Notes under the pieces: generated by a model
The model's database searches: none
The model's input: the letters and a program-made list of their open reading frames with translations, nothing else
What the model was told of the DNA's origin: nothing
Translations under genes and position numbers: made by a program
From: Micromonospora sp. HK10
GTDB lineage: Bacteria; Actinomycetota; Actinomycetes; Mycobacteriales; Micromonosporaceae
Reading direction: 5' to 3'
Length of the DNA stretch: 45,026 nucleotides
Assembly: GCF_000982955.1 (NCBI RefSeq)
Contig: NZ_KQ058838.1
Coordinates: forward strand, 1 to 45,026
Part shown: piece by piece, positions 1 to 7,968 of the stretch
Layout: each line of letters opens with the position of its first letter
Position numbering within the stretch: the stretch's first letter is position 1

Positions 1-2
1 TC

Positions 3-986
<984 letters not shown>

Positions 987-992
987 CGGCAC

Positions 993-1028
993 CGCCCCCT
1001 GGCCGGCATTCCCGCTGGCCAGGGGGCG
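993..1028 (+). terminator. Terminator hairpin after the GH11 xylanase
   Basis: A perfect 12-bp stem (993-1004 with 1017-1028, arm CGCCCCCTGGCC) has a 12-nt loop and lies 6 nt after the xylanase stop. Only two T residues follow, so it is the short-tail hairpin type usual in actinomycetes. Confidence 0.8.
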
Positions 1029-1173
1029 TTCTGCTGCCCTCGGCGGGGCGCGCGCCGGGACAAGGTCCCACCGTCGCGCCGCGTCTGGGCTCGCCGACGC
1101 GCCGGCCCGGCGTACCCGGTCGCGGTCACCGGGCCTCGACGGGCGGCCATCCGGCGGCGTCCGCAGCGGGACG

Positions 1174-1202
1174 TTGTGTTGATCGAGAAGCGTCGGTATA
1201 AG
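1174..1202 (+). promoter_or_regulatory. Putative promoter of the LRR-Imm1 gene
   Basis: TTGTGT (1174-1179), a 17-bp spacer and TATAAG (1197-1202) form a good sigma-70-like promoter in a GC-rich background. Transcription would start near 1209, giving a leader of about 15 nt before the GTG at 1224. Confidence 0.55.
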
Positions 1203-1223
1203 TGATCATGGCAAACGGGGGTA

Positions 1224-2468
1224 GTGGGATTGGACACGTTCGAGGAGCAGCTCGCGGCCGCGCGGCGTACCGGTGCGGAGCGGGTCGAGGCGGCGGGCCG
1301 CAGTGGCGCGTCCTCGTTGGACCTGAGTGGGCTCATGCTGGCGGCCCTGCCGGATCCGCTGCGTGAGCTGACCGCCCTCACCCAGCTCAACCTGGCCGGT
1401 AACCGGCTCACCGAGCTGCCGGACTGGCTGACCGGCCTGACCGCGCTCACCCGGCTCAACCTGACCGCCAACCAGCTCACCGAGCTGCCGGACCGGCTGG
1501 GCGACCTCACCGCCCTGACCCGGCTCGACCTGACCGGCAACCGGCTCACCGCGCTGCCCGAGTCGCTGACCGGGTTGAGCGACCTCACCGAGCTGTTCGT
1601 GCCGGGCAACCGGCTCGCGGCGCTACCGGAGTCGCTGGGGGCGCTGGCCGCCCTCACCGACCTGTTCGTCGGCGGCAACCGGCTCACCACCCTGCCGGAG
1701 TCCCTGGGTGACCTCACCGCCCTCACCCGGCTCGGCCTCTCCGGCAACCAGCTCACCACGCTGCCGGACTGGCTGGGCAGGCTGACCGCCCTCACCTGGC
1801 TCGACCTGGCCGGCAACCAGCTCACCGCGCTACCGGACCGGCTGGGCGACCTCACCGCCCTCACCCGGCTCGACCTGACCGGCAACCAGCTCACCGCGCT
1901 GCCGGACTCGCTGGGCAGGCTGACCGCCCTCACCCACCTGCTCCTGACCGCCAACCGGCTCAGCGCACTGCCCGCATCGCTGGGCAACCTGACCGCTCTC
2001 ACCCGGCTCGACCTGGCCGGCAACCAGCTCACCGCGCTGCCGGACTGGCTGGGCAGACCCGGAGGGAATCCGATGAACGCACCGCTGCAGGCCTGGATCG
2101 ACGGCACCCCCACCCGCGTCGACAGCGCCGCTGACCTCGACGCCGTCCTGGACCGGGTACCGCCCACCGGCGTCACGCTGACCGTGGCGGGTGAGGTGCC
2201 CAGCCTGTTCGTCAACCTGGCCGGCGACCAGTCCGAGCTGATGTGGGAGGATGACGAGGACATCATGATCAGCTGGGGTCCGGTGCCGGCGGGCGCCCCG
2301 TCGGGCCAGACCGCCGCGGACGCCGAGCACGCGTACGCCGACCCGTGGTTCACCGAGTCGGGCGACGAGCCGCCCGCCCTCACCGCCGATCAGGCCCGCC
2401 GGGCGGCGCACGAGTTCCTGGGTACCGGCCGGCGGCCCACCAGCGTCCAGTGGGTCGAGAAGCCGTAG
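1224..2468 (+). CDS. Leucine-rich-repeat protein fused to a C-terminal Imm1-like domain
   Basis: 414 residues, GTG start at 1224 with a G-rich SD (about 1215-1219). Residues 1-48 are a helical N-cap. Residues 49-278 are ten 23-residue LRRs of the LP type (pattern LTALTRLDLxGNQLTALPD). Residues 284-414 look like an Imm1 immunity domain: a central acidic strand (WEDDEDIMISWG), then a helix and the C-terminal signature AAHEFLGTGRRPTSVQW. There is no signal peptide or membrane segment, so it should be cytosolic. Imm1 proteins neutralise polymorphic nuclease-type toxins, and LRRs bind proteins. A modular immunity or decoy protein is therefore an inference; no toxin gene is visible nearby. Odd points are the absence of an LRR C-cap and an internal SD plus ATG exactly at the domain boundary (2061-2075). 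The LRR call is firm; the Imm1 call is probable. Confidence 0.85.
   Translation: MGLDTFEEQLAAARRTGAERVEAAGRSGASSLDLSGLMLAALPDPLRELTALTQLNLAGNRLTELPDWLTGLTALTRLNLTANQLTELPDRLGDLTALTRLDLTGNRLTALPESLTGLSDLTELFVPGNRLAALPESLGALAALTDLFVGGNRLTTLPESLGDLTALTRLGLSGNQLTTLPDWLGRLTALTWLDLAGNQLTALPDRLGDLTALTRLDLTGNQLTALPDSLGRLTALTHLLLTANRLSALPASLGNLTALTRLDLAGNQLTALPDWLGRPGGNPMNAPLQAWIDGTPTRVDSAADLDAVLDRVPPTGVTLTVAGEVPSLFVNLAGDQSELMWEDDEDIMISWGPVPAGAPSGQTAADAEHAYADPWFTESGDEPPALTADQARRAAHEFLGTGRRPTSVQWVEKP
1368..2057 (+). repeat. Ten 69-bp tandem repeats encoding LRR units
   Basis: Ten in-frame 69-bp units encode the 23-residue LRRs. Several are nearly identical in DNA as well as protein (for example units starting near 1851 and 1989), so copy number could change by slippage or recombination without losing the frame. 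The array ends 3 nt before the GGAGGG at 2061. Confidence 0.9.
2061..2075 (+). promoter_or_regulatory. Internal ribosome binding site and ATG for a free Imm1-like protein
   Basis: GGAGGG (2061-2066), 6 nt, then ATG (2073-2075) lies in frame inside the LRR fusion gene. Initiation here would give a 131-residue Imm1-like protein (2073-2468), about the size of stand-alone Imm1 proteins. It is a better SD than the one before the GTG at 1224. Confidence 0.5.
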
Positions 2469-2489
2469 CGGGGCGGGACCGCCGTGGGG

Positions 2490-2576
2490 CGGAGGGTGTG
2501 GGATTCGAACCCACGAAGACATCGCTGCCTTACCGGTTTTCAAGACCAGCGCCATCGGCCACTAGGCGAACCCTCC
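2490..2576 (-). tRNA. tRNA-Ser (anticodon UGA)
   Basis: Read on the minus strand, the 5' end GGAGGGT pairs with ACCCTCC in a 7-bp acceptor stem and is followed by a G discriminator (complement of 2490), as expected for serine. The anticodon loop is CTTGAAA, giving UGA. There is a long class II variable arm, and the T-arm reads GTGGG TTCGAAT CCCAC. CCA is not encoded. Confidence 0.95.
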
Positions 2577-2665
2577 CTGCCACGCCCCCACCGGGGTACG
2601 TGACCGTGCCTAGTCTGCCACGGACGGCTAAATCCCCGCGCCGCACTCCCACCCCTGATGTCAGG

Positions 2666-3214
2666 ATGGCGGCCGTGTGGGAAACCCCGTCGGTGGTGCT
2701 GATCAGCGGAATCATGGCGGCCGGCAAGTCCACTGTGGCCGAACTGCTGGCCCGGCGGCTGCCCCGCGCCGTGCACCTGCGCGGCGACGTGTTCCGCCGC
2801 ATGATCGTCACCGGCCGGGCGGCGATGACCGCGCAGCCGGACGCCCAGGCGTGGCGCCAGCTCCGGCTCCGCTACGACCTCGCGGCGTCCGCCGCCGACC
2901 GGTACGCGGCGGCCGGCTTCACCGTCGTCCTCCAGGACGTGGTGCTCGGCGCCGAGCTGCCGGCCATGGTCGACCGGATCCGGCACCGGCCGCTGGCCGT
3001 GGTGGTGCTCGCGCCCACCGCCGGCGTGGTCGCCGCCCGCGAGCGGGACCGCCCCAAGCAGGGGTACGGCGACTGGCCGGTGGCCGACCTGGACGCCGCG
3101 TTCCGCGCCGACACTCCCCGGATGGGGCTGTGGCTGGACAGTTCCGCACAGACCCCGGCGGAAACGGTGGACGAGATCATGGCTCGGGCGTGGACGGCGG
3201 GAAGGATCGGGTAA
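2666..3214 (+). CDS. AAA-type P-loop kinase (chloramphenicol-phosphotransferase/zeta-like fold)
   Basis: 182 residues; ATG at 2666 chosen because the conserved P-loop strand starts just after it. The Walker A motif GIMAAGKST is at residues 15-23, followed by a second-strand RGDVFRR motif and a helical lid with RERDRPKQGYGDW. The layout matches small ATP-dependent kinases of the AAA_33/CPT-like type that phosphorylate small molecules; the substrate cannot be told from sequence. It lies 9 nt before the quinone oxidoreductase on the same strand, so the two are probably cotranscribed. It is too short and lacks the context for a zeta toxin (no epsilon partner). Confidence 0.7.
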   Translation: MAAVWETPSVVLISGIMAAGKSTVAELLARRLPRAVHLRGDVFRRMIVTGRAAMTAQPDAQAWRQLRLRYDLAASAADRYAAAGFTVVLQDVVLGAELPAMVDRIRHRPLAVVVLAPTAGVVAARERDRPKQGYGDWPVADLDAAFRADTPRMGLWLDSSAQTPAETVDEIMARAWTAGRIG

Positions 3215-3223
3215 GACTGGACT

Positions 3224-4198
3224 ATGCACGCGATCACCATTCCGAAACCCGGTGGACCCGACGCTCTCGTCTGGGCGGCGGTGCCCGACCCGGAGCCCGG
3301 CCCGGGCGAGGTGGTGGTCGAGGTGCGGGCCAGCGGGGTCAACCGGGCCGACCTGCTGCAACGCCAGGGGCAGTACCCGCCGCCGCCGGGCGCGCCGGCG
3401 TACCCCGGGCTGGAGTGCTCGGGCGTGGTGGCGGCGGTCGGCCCCGAGGTGACCGGCTGGACCGTCGGCGACGAGGTCTGCGCGCTGCTGGCGGGTGGCG
3501 GGTACGCGGAGCGGGTGGCCGTGCCGGCCGGGCAGTTGCTGCCGGTGCCGGCCGGGGTGGACCTGGTCGACGCCGCGGCGCTGCCGGAGGTGGCCTGCAC
3601 GGTCTGGTCGAACGTGGTGCAGCTGGCCCGGCTCGCCGAGGGCGAGACGCTGCTGGTCCACGGCGGCGGCAGCGGGATCGGCACCTTCGCCGTCCAGCTC
3701 GGTGCGGCGCTCGGCGCGACCGTGGTGGCGACCGCGCGCGCCGGGAAGCACGAGCGGCTGCGCGAGCTGGGCGCCGCGCACACCATCGACTACCAGGGGC
3801 AGGACTTCGTCGAGGAGGTCTCCCGGGTCACCGGTGGTCGGGGCGCGGACGTGATCCTGGACATCATCGGCGGGGCGTACCTGCCGCGTAACGTGGCGGC
3901 GCTGGCCACCGGCGGGCGGCTCGTGGTGATCGGCATGCAGGGCGGCCGCAAGGGCGAACTGGACCTGGGCATGCTGCTGACGAAGCGCGCCTCGGTGCAC
4001 GCGACCGCGCTGCGGTCCCGGCCGGTCGCGGAGAAGGCGGAGATCGTCCGGGGCGTCCGGGAGCAGGTGTGGCCGCTGGTCGAGGCGGGGAAGATCCGGC
4101 CGGTGGTCCACGCGCGGGCGAAGATGGCCGACGCCGCCGACGCGCACCGGCTGGTGGAGTCCAGCGACCACCTGGGCAAGGTGCTGCTGGTCCGCTGA
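3224..4198 (+). CDS. NAD(P)H:quinone oxidoreductase, zinc-independent MDR family
   Basis: 324 residues of the medium-chain dehydrogenase/reductase family, quinone oxidoreductase (PIG3/TP53I3-like) group. An N-terminal GroES-like domain (about 1-125) carries the family signature SGVNRADLLQRQGQYPPP (residues 37-54). The nucleotide-binding motif HGGGSGIGTFAVQ follows at about 146-158. Catalytic zinc ligands of true alcohol dehydrogenases are absent. It reduces quinones with NADPH in the cytosol. It is convergent with soxR, a redox-sensor gene, which fits a quinone or redox-cycling stress role (inference). Confidence 0.88.
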   Translation: MHAITIPKPGGPDALVWAAVPDPEPGPGEVVVEVRASGVNRADLLQRQGQYPPPPGAPAYPGLECSGVVAAVGPEVTGWTVGDEVCALLAGGGYAERVAVPAGQLLPVPAGVDLVDAAALPEVACTVWSNVVQLARLAEGETLLVHGGGSGIGTFAVQLGAALGATVVATARAGKHERLRELGAAHTIDYQGQDFVEEVSRVTGGRGADVILDIIGGAYLPRNVAALATGGRLVVIGMQGGRKGELDLGMLLTKRASVHATALRSRPVAEKAEIVRGVREQVWPLVEAGKIRPVVHARAKMADAADAHRLVESSDHLGKVLLVR

Positions 4199-4282
4199 CC
4201 GGCCAGGCCGCGTCCCCCGCCGGCTCGGCCCGGCGGGGCAGGCCAGGCCGAGAAGGCCGAGCCGGAGCGGCCAAGGCCGGGG

Positions 4283-4368
4283 AGGCCAAAGCCGAGGAGG
4301 CCAAAGCCGAGGAGGCCAAGCCGGGGAGGTCAAGCCGGGGAGGTCAAGCCGGGGAGGTCAAGCCGGCT
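4283..4368. repeat. 14/15-bp minisatellite overlapping the soxR stop codon
   Basis: Six contiguous units: two of 15 bp (AGGCCAAAGCCGAGG) and four of 14 bp (AGG[CT]CAAGCCGG plus two bases), between convergent genes. The last unit (4355-4368) contains the soxR stop (4358-4360). Degenerate related sequence continues upstream to about 4245. Confidence 0.85.
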
Positions 4369-4810
4369 CGGGCGGGCGGGGCAGCATCAGGCGGGCGCCG
4401 GGGCCCTCGGCGGCCAGCGCGTCGCCCGGGTTGTAGAGGGTGCAGCGCTGCAACGACAGGCAGCCGCAGCCGATGCAGCCGTCCAGGTCGTCACGGAGCT
4501 TGCCGAGCAGCCGGATCCGCTCGTCGAGCCGGTCCCGCCAGGCCCGGGACAGCGCCGCCCAGTCGTCCGGGGTGGGCGTACGCGACGACGGCAGCGAGTC
4601 CAGCGCCTCGCGGATCTCCTCCAGCGAGACCCCGACCTGCTGGGAGATCCGGATGAACGCCACCCGGCGCAGCTCGGTGCGGGCGTACCGGCGCTGGTTG
4701 CCGCCGGTGCGCTCGGCCCGGATCAGCCCCAGCCGCTCGTAGTAGCGCAGGGCGGAGGCGGCCACCCCGCTGCGCGCGGAGAGCTGTCCGATGGTGAGTG
4801 CTTCGTACAT
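4358..4810 (-). CDS. soxR: SoxR, redox-sensing MerR-family regulator
   Basis: 150 residues. A MerR winged helix (residues 5-72; TIGQLSARSGVAASALRYYERLGLI) is followed by a dimerisation helix (about 80-110) and the SoxR [2Fe-2S] ligand motif CxxCxCxxxxxC (Cys112, 115, 117, 123). All four cysteines are present, so it should be able to bind the cluster. The start at 4810 (MYEALTIG) fits the family; upstream in-frame codons would run into the SoxR-box promoter. SoxR activates target promoters when its cluster is oxidised by redox-cycling compounds. It is transcribed divergently from the transketolase genes across 46 bp. The last codons are built from a minisatellite. Confidence 0.93.
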   Translation of the reverse strand: MYEALTIGQLSARSGVAASALRYYERLGLIRAERTGGNQRRYARTELRRVAFIRISQQVGVSLEEIREALDSLPSSRTPTPDDWAALSRAWRDRLDERIRLLGKLRDDLDGCIGCGCLSLQRCTLYNPGDALAAEGPGARLMLPRPPEPA

Positions 4811-4819
4811 CACAGGGCC

Positions 4820-4850
4820 TTGAGTTGAAGTGAACTTGAAGTCCGAGGCT
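4820..4850 (+). promoter_or_regulatory. SoxR-box promoter for the transketolase genes (19-bp spacer)
   Basis: The -35-like TTGAGT (4820-4825) and -10-like GAGGCT (4845-4850) are separated by exactly 19 bp, the spacing of MerR-family activated promoters. An 18-bp box, GTTGAAGTGAACTTGAAG (4824-4841), matches the E. coli SoxR box CCTCAAGTTAACTTGAGG at 13 of 18 positions. It begins at base 5 of the -35, as in the E. coli soxS promoter as I recall it. The ATG at 4857 is 6 nt past the -10, so the mRNA would be leaderless. Confidence 0.65.
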
Positions 4851-4856
4851 AGCCGC

Positions 4857-5549
4857 ATGACGACGACCACCGCCACCGACCCGGCCACGCTGGCCGCGCT
4901 GCTCGACCGGGTCCGCGCCGGGCGCGAGTTCGGCGCGAACGTCTACTCGACGCTGGACGTGCTCCAGGTGCTCTACGACCGGGTGCTCCGGATCACCCCG
5001 GAGACCGTCGACGACCCGGACCGGGACCGGTTCCTGCTCTCCAAGGGGCACGCGGTCGCCGGCTACTACGCGCTGCTCGCCGCGAAGGGTTTCCTGCCGG
5101 TCGAGTGGCTGGACGACCAGGGCGGCCCGGACAGCCGCCTCGGCGACCACCCGGACCGGACGCTGGTCCCCGGCGTGGAGATCGGCTCCGGGTCGCTCGG
5201 CCACGGTCTCGGCCTGGCCGTCGGCACCGCGCTCGGCCTGCGCGCCCAGGGCCGACCCGACCCCCGGGTGTACGTGCTGCTCGGCGACGCCGAACTCGAC
5301 GAGGGATCCAACCACGAGGCGATCGCGTACGCCGGCGCCACCGGGCTCGGCAACCTCACCGCGATCGTGCTGGACAACCGGTCGGCGAGCCACGGCTGGC
5401 CGGGCGGCGCCGCCAGCCGGTTCACCGTCAACGGATGGAGCGCCGCGACCGTTGACGGCCGCGACCACGACGCCCTGCACACCGCCCTCACCGGGCACGA
5501 CCACCACCGGCCGCACGTCGTCGTCGCGGTCGTCACCGACGGGAAGTGA
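4857..5549 (+). CDS. Transketolase, N-terminal (pyrophosphate-binding) subunit
   Basis: 230 residues equivalent to the first third of a full transketolase. It has SKGHA (62-66), GSGSLGHGL (110-118) and the thiamine-diphosphate/metal motif GDAELDEG (143-150; usually GDGELxEG, so the second Gly is Ala here). Start ATG 4857 was preferred over an in-frame GTG at 4830 because the latter lies inside the promoter. It works with the next gene, which supplies the pyrimidine-binding half. Split transketolases may act in the pentose phosphate pathway or in special sugar metabolism; the substrate is unknown. Control by SoxR is inferred from the promoter. Confidence 0.85.
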   Translation: MTTTTATDPATLAALLDRVRAGREFGANVYSTLDVLQVLYDRVLRITPETVDDPDRDRFLLSKGHAVAGYYALLAAKGFLPVEWLDDQGGPDSRLGDHPDRTLVPGVEIGSGSLGHGLGLAVGTALGLRAQGRPDPRVYVLLGDAELDEGSNHEAIAYAGATGLGNLTAIVLDNRSASHGWPGGAASRFTVNGWSAATVDGRDHDALHTALTGHDHHRPHVVVAVVTDGK

Positions 5550-5551
5550 CC

Positions 5552-6430
5552 ATGCGCGACACCTTCGTGACCACCGCCACCGGGTTCCTGGACGATCCGC
5601 GTACCGCGATCGTGCTGGCCGACATCTCCGCCGCCGCGTTCGCCCCGGCCGCCGCGCGGCACCCCGACCGGGTGCTCAACGTCGGCATCCGGGAGCAGCT
5701 CATGGTGGGCGTGGCGGGCGGGCTGGCGTTGACCGGGCTGCGCCCGATCGTGCACAGCTACGCGCCGTTCCTCGTCGAGCGGGCGTACGAGCAGATCAAG
5801 CTGGACCTCGACCACCAGGGGGTCGGGGCGGTGCTGGTCAGCGTCGGGGCGTCGTACGACCGGGCGGCGGCGGGACGCACCCACCTGGCGCCGGCCGACG
5901 TGGCGCTGATCGACACCCTGCGGGACTGGACGGTGCACGTGCCCGGGCACCGGGACGAGGTGCCCGGCCTGCTGCGGGACGCCGTGTGCGGCGAGGGCTC
6001 GGCGTACCTGCGCCTCTCCACGGAGAGCAACGGGCAGCCGCACCCGGACGCGGGCGACCTGCGGGTGGTGCGCGACGCCGGCCCGGGCGCGCCGCTGCTC
6101 GTGGTGGTCGGTCCGCTGCTGGACGAGGCGGTCGCCGCCGTCGCCGACCGGGCGGTCACCGTGGCGTACACCCACCGGCCGCGCCCGTTCGACACCGCCG
6201 GGCTGCGGGCCCTCGCGGGCGGCGAGGTGATCCTCGTCGAGCCGTACCTGGCCGGCACCTCGGCGCGGATGGTCGGCGCCGCGTTGGCCGACCGGCCGCA
6301 CCGGCTGCTCGCGCTCGGCGTGGGCCGCAGCGAGCTGCGCCGCTACGGCACCGCGGCGGACCACACCCGCTGGCACGGCCTGGACGCCGCCGGGCTGCGC
6401 CGCTCGATCGACGCGTTCCTGTCCGTGTGA
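5552..6430 (+). CDS. Transketolase, C-terminal (pyrimidine-binding) subunit
   Basis: 292 residues: a transketolase pyrimidine domain with the catalytic Glu48 in NVGIREQ, then a C-terminal transketolase domain (about 185-292). ATG 5552 follows GGGAAG (5541-5546) at 5 nt and the stop of the N subunit by 2 nt; an overlapping GTG at 5546 is the alternative start. Tight coupling supports a 1:1 complex of the two halves. It is convergent with the GT2 gene, 16 nt away and with no room for a separate terminator. Confidence 0.85.
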   Translation: MRDTFVTTATGFLDDPRTAIVLADISAAAFAPAAARHPDRVLNVGIREQLMVGVAGGLALTGLRPIVHSYAPFLVERAYEQIKLDLDHQGVGAVLVSVGASYDRAAAGRTHLAPADVALIDTLRDWTVHVPGHRDEVPGLLRDAVCGEGSAYLRLSTESNGQPHPDAGDLRVVRDAGPGAPLLVVVGPLLDEAVAAVADRAVTVAYTHRPRPFDTAGLRALAGGEVILVEPYLAGTSARMVGAALADRPHRLLALGVGRSELRRYGTAADHTRWHGLDAAGLRRSIDAFLSV

Positions 6431-6446
6431 GGCGGGAAGGGCGGCG

Positions 6447-7148
6447 TCAGCGGCTGTTCGCCGGGCGGCGCCGGGTCCGCTCCCGGGCCAGGATCCAGAC
6501 CGCCTCGACGCCGTCCTTCCAGGTGATCTTCTTACCCTCCTCGCGGCCCCGGGCGCGGTAGCTGATCGGCACCTCGTAGGGGCGGATCCGCCGGCGCAGC
6601 AGCTTGCCGGTGACCTCGGCCTCCATGCCGAAGCCGCGGGACCGTACCCCGAGCGAGCGGTACAGCTCGAGCGGCATCAGCTTGAAGCAGGTCTCCAGGT
6701 CGCCGATGTAGGAGTTGTAGAGCACGTTCGCCACCGTGGTGACGCCCTTGTTGCCGATCACGTACCAGAAGCTGTAGGCGCTGTGGCTGCCGAAGGTGCG
6801 GTTGCCGTAGACCACGCTGGCCCGCCCGTCGAGCACCGGTTCGAGCAGCTTCGGGATGTCCTGCGGGTCGTACTCGAGGTCGGCATCGAGGATGACCATG
6901 TAGTCGCCCTCGGCGTTGGCGACGGCGGTCCTGATCGCCGCGCCCTTGCCCGCGTTGCGGGGGTGGGTGATGACCCGCAGCCGCGCGTCGTCCACCCGGC
7001 CGAGCACCTCGGCGGTGCCGTCCCGGCTGCCGTCGTCGACCACAACGAGCTCGATCTCACACGGGTAGTCGACCGCCAGCGCCTGCTTCAGGGCGTCGGC
7101 GATGCGTTCTTCCTCGTTGTAGACCGGCATGAGGATCGAGAGCTTCAC
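6447..7148 (-). CDS. GT2-family glycosyltransferase (dolichyl/polyprenyl-phosphate-sugar-synthase-like)
   Basis: 233 residues. GTG 7148 follows GGAG at 7 nt and starts directly at the first strand (KLSILMPVYNEEE). It is a single GT-A domain with VVVDDGSRDGT (about 36-46), a DAD metal-binding triad (88-90), and GFGMEAEVTGKLLRR typical of DPM1/DPG-synthase-like enzymes. No membrane helices are seen, so it is cytosolic or peripheral. It probably transfers a sugar from a nucleotide sugar to a polyprenyl phosphate or glycan precursor (inference). A possible -10, TACGCT (7190-7185, minus strand), gives a leader of about 30 nt. Confidence 0.85.
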   Translation of the reverse strand: MKLSILMPVYNEEERIADALKQALAVDYPCEIELVVVDDGSRDGTAEVLGRVDDARLRVITHPRNAGKGAAIRTAVANAEGDYMVILDADLEYDPQDIPKLLEPVLDGRASVVYGNRTFGSHSAYSFWYVIGNKGVTTVANVLYNSYIGDLETCFKLMPLELYRSLGVRSRGFGMEAEVTGKLLRRRIRPYEVPISYRARGREEGKKITWKDGVEAVWILARERTRRRPANSR

Positions 7149-7269
7149 ACGGGTTCTCCAGGTAAGGACGGGCAAATCGGCCCTAGCGTAACCTGGTGGC
7201 TTCCCCGGAGGGCGCGAGCAGCGACGTTGAGCTGTGCGAAGACGCCCGATCGGCGCCGCACGACGGCCG

Positions 7270-7301
7270 GCGCGGCCGCCCCGCCGGGACGGCCGCCGCG
7301 C
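7270..7301 (-). terminator. Possible terminator hairpin after the lipoprotein gene
   Basis: GCGCGGC (7270-7276) pairs with GCCGCGC (7295-7301), with more GC pairing inside the loop. It sits 8 nt after the lipoprotein stop when read on the minus strand and has no U tract. Confidence 0.35.
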
Positions 7302-7309
7302 GGCGTGAC

Positions 7310-7909
7310 TCAGCGTTGCCTGAGCGGGACCACGACCAGTCGGGCGACCCCACCGTCGCCCTCCCGGGCGCCCGCCACGCCGACCGTGGTGCCCACCTTG
7401 ATGTCGCTGGACCGCAGCGTGGCCCGCCGCTCCACCACCCGCAGCTTGTCACCGAACGTCCAGGTCATCGTGAAGCCGTCGGCGGACTTCACGGTCATCG
7501 ACCGGTCGTCCACGGCGGTCACCTGGCCGCGCTGCACCGCCACGGTCTTCGTACCGCCCTCCTTGGCCTGCACCACCACCTCGCCGTGCAGGGTGTTCTT
7601 GCGCAGCAGCACCCGGGCCCGGTGCCGCTTGCGCCACTCCTGCCCCCGGTCGGCCTTGCGGTCCGCGCCGGCCTGCTCGCCGGGCGAACCGGAGGGGGCC
7701 GGCGCGGCGACCGGGTCCACGTCCAGGTCGCCGGCGTCCAGGCCCAGCGCGGCGAGGGCCTGACCGTCCGCGCCCAGGGCGGCGGCCACCTCGACGGCCG
7801 TCTCCTTCGCGGAGTCCTGGGCGACCTGGGCCGGGCCGCAGCCGGCGAGGCCGAGCGCGGCCGCCGCGAGCAGGGCGGTGGCGCCGGTGACGATTCGCTG
7901 ACGTGCCAT
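7310..7909 (-). CDS. Secreted lipoprotein of unknown function (DUF5666-like beta domain)
   Basis: 199 residues. ATG 7909 follows an AGAGGA SD. Type II signal peptide: basic N-terminus, hydrophobic core and lipobox LAGC with the lipidated Cys24. A low-complexity stretch and a very basic segment (RKADRGQEWRKRHRARV) are followed by a beta-rich domain (HGEVVVQAKEGGTKTVAVQRG, then DDRSMTVKSADG) that resembles OB-like DUF5666 domains; that match is tentative. It lies downstream of the two-component operon. A motif shared with the operon's own upstream region (7977-7995) sits about 70 nt before its start, so it may be a regulon member. Confidence 0.75.
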   Translation of the reverse strand: MARQRIVTGATALLAAAALGLAGCGPAQVAQDSAKETAVEVAAALGADGQALAALGLDAGDLDVDPVAAPAPSGSPGEQAGADRKADRGQEWRKRHRARVLLRKNTLHGEVVVQAKEGGTKTVAVQRGQVTAVDDRSMTVKSADGFTMTWTFGDKLRVVERRATLRSSDIKVGTTVGVAGAREGDGGVARLVVVPLRQR

Positions 7910-7968
7910 CGGTGGTCCTCTCTTCGTCCCTGGTGCGCCCAGCATCCCCCGCCCGCGCGAGCGGAGCG

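Noticed and set aside
2666..3214. Zeta-type toxin of a toxin-antitoxin system.
   Set aside because: There is no small epsilon-like antitoxin gene next to it, and the protein is shorter than zeta toxins; it fits better with small-molecule kinases.
2540..4333. Long open frames on the strand opposite the kinase and quinone oxidoreductase, and many others like it (for example 5066-6376, 8000-9564, 41941-43716).
   Set aside because: They are His/Arg/Pro/Gly-rich shadows of genuine high-GC genes with no domain pattern and no ribosome binding site.
7148..7170. A third copy of the two-component motif before the GT2 gene (GGTAAGG at 7161-7167).
   Set aside because: Only the GGTAAGG half matches at correct spacing; the rest of the 19-bp motif is displaced by several bases.
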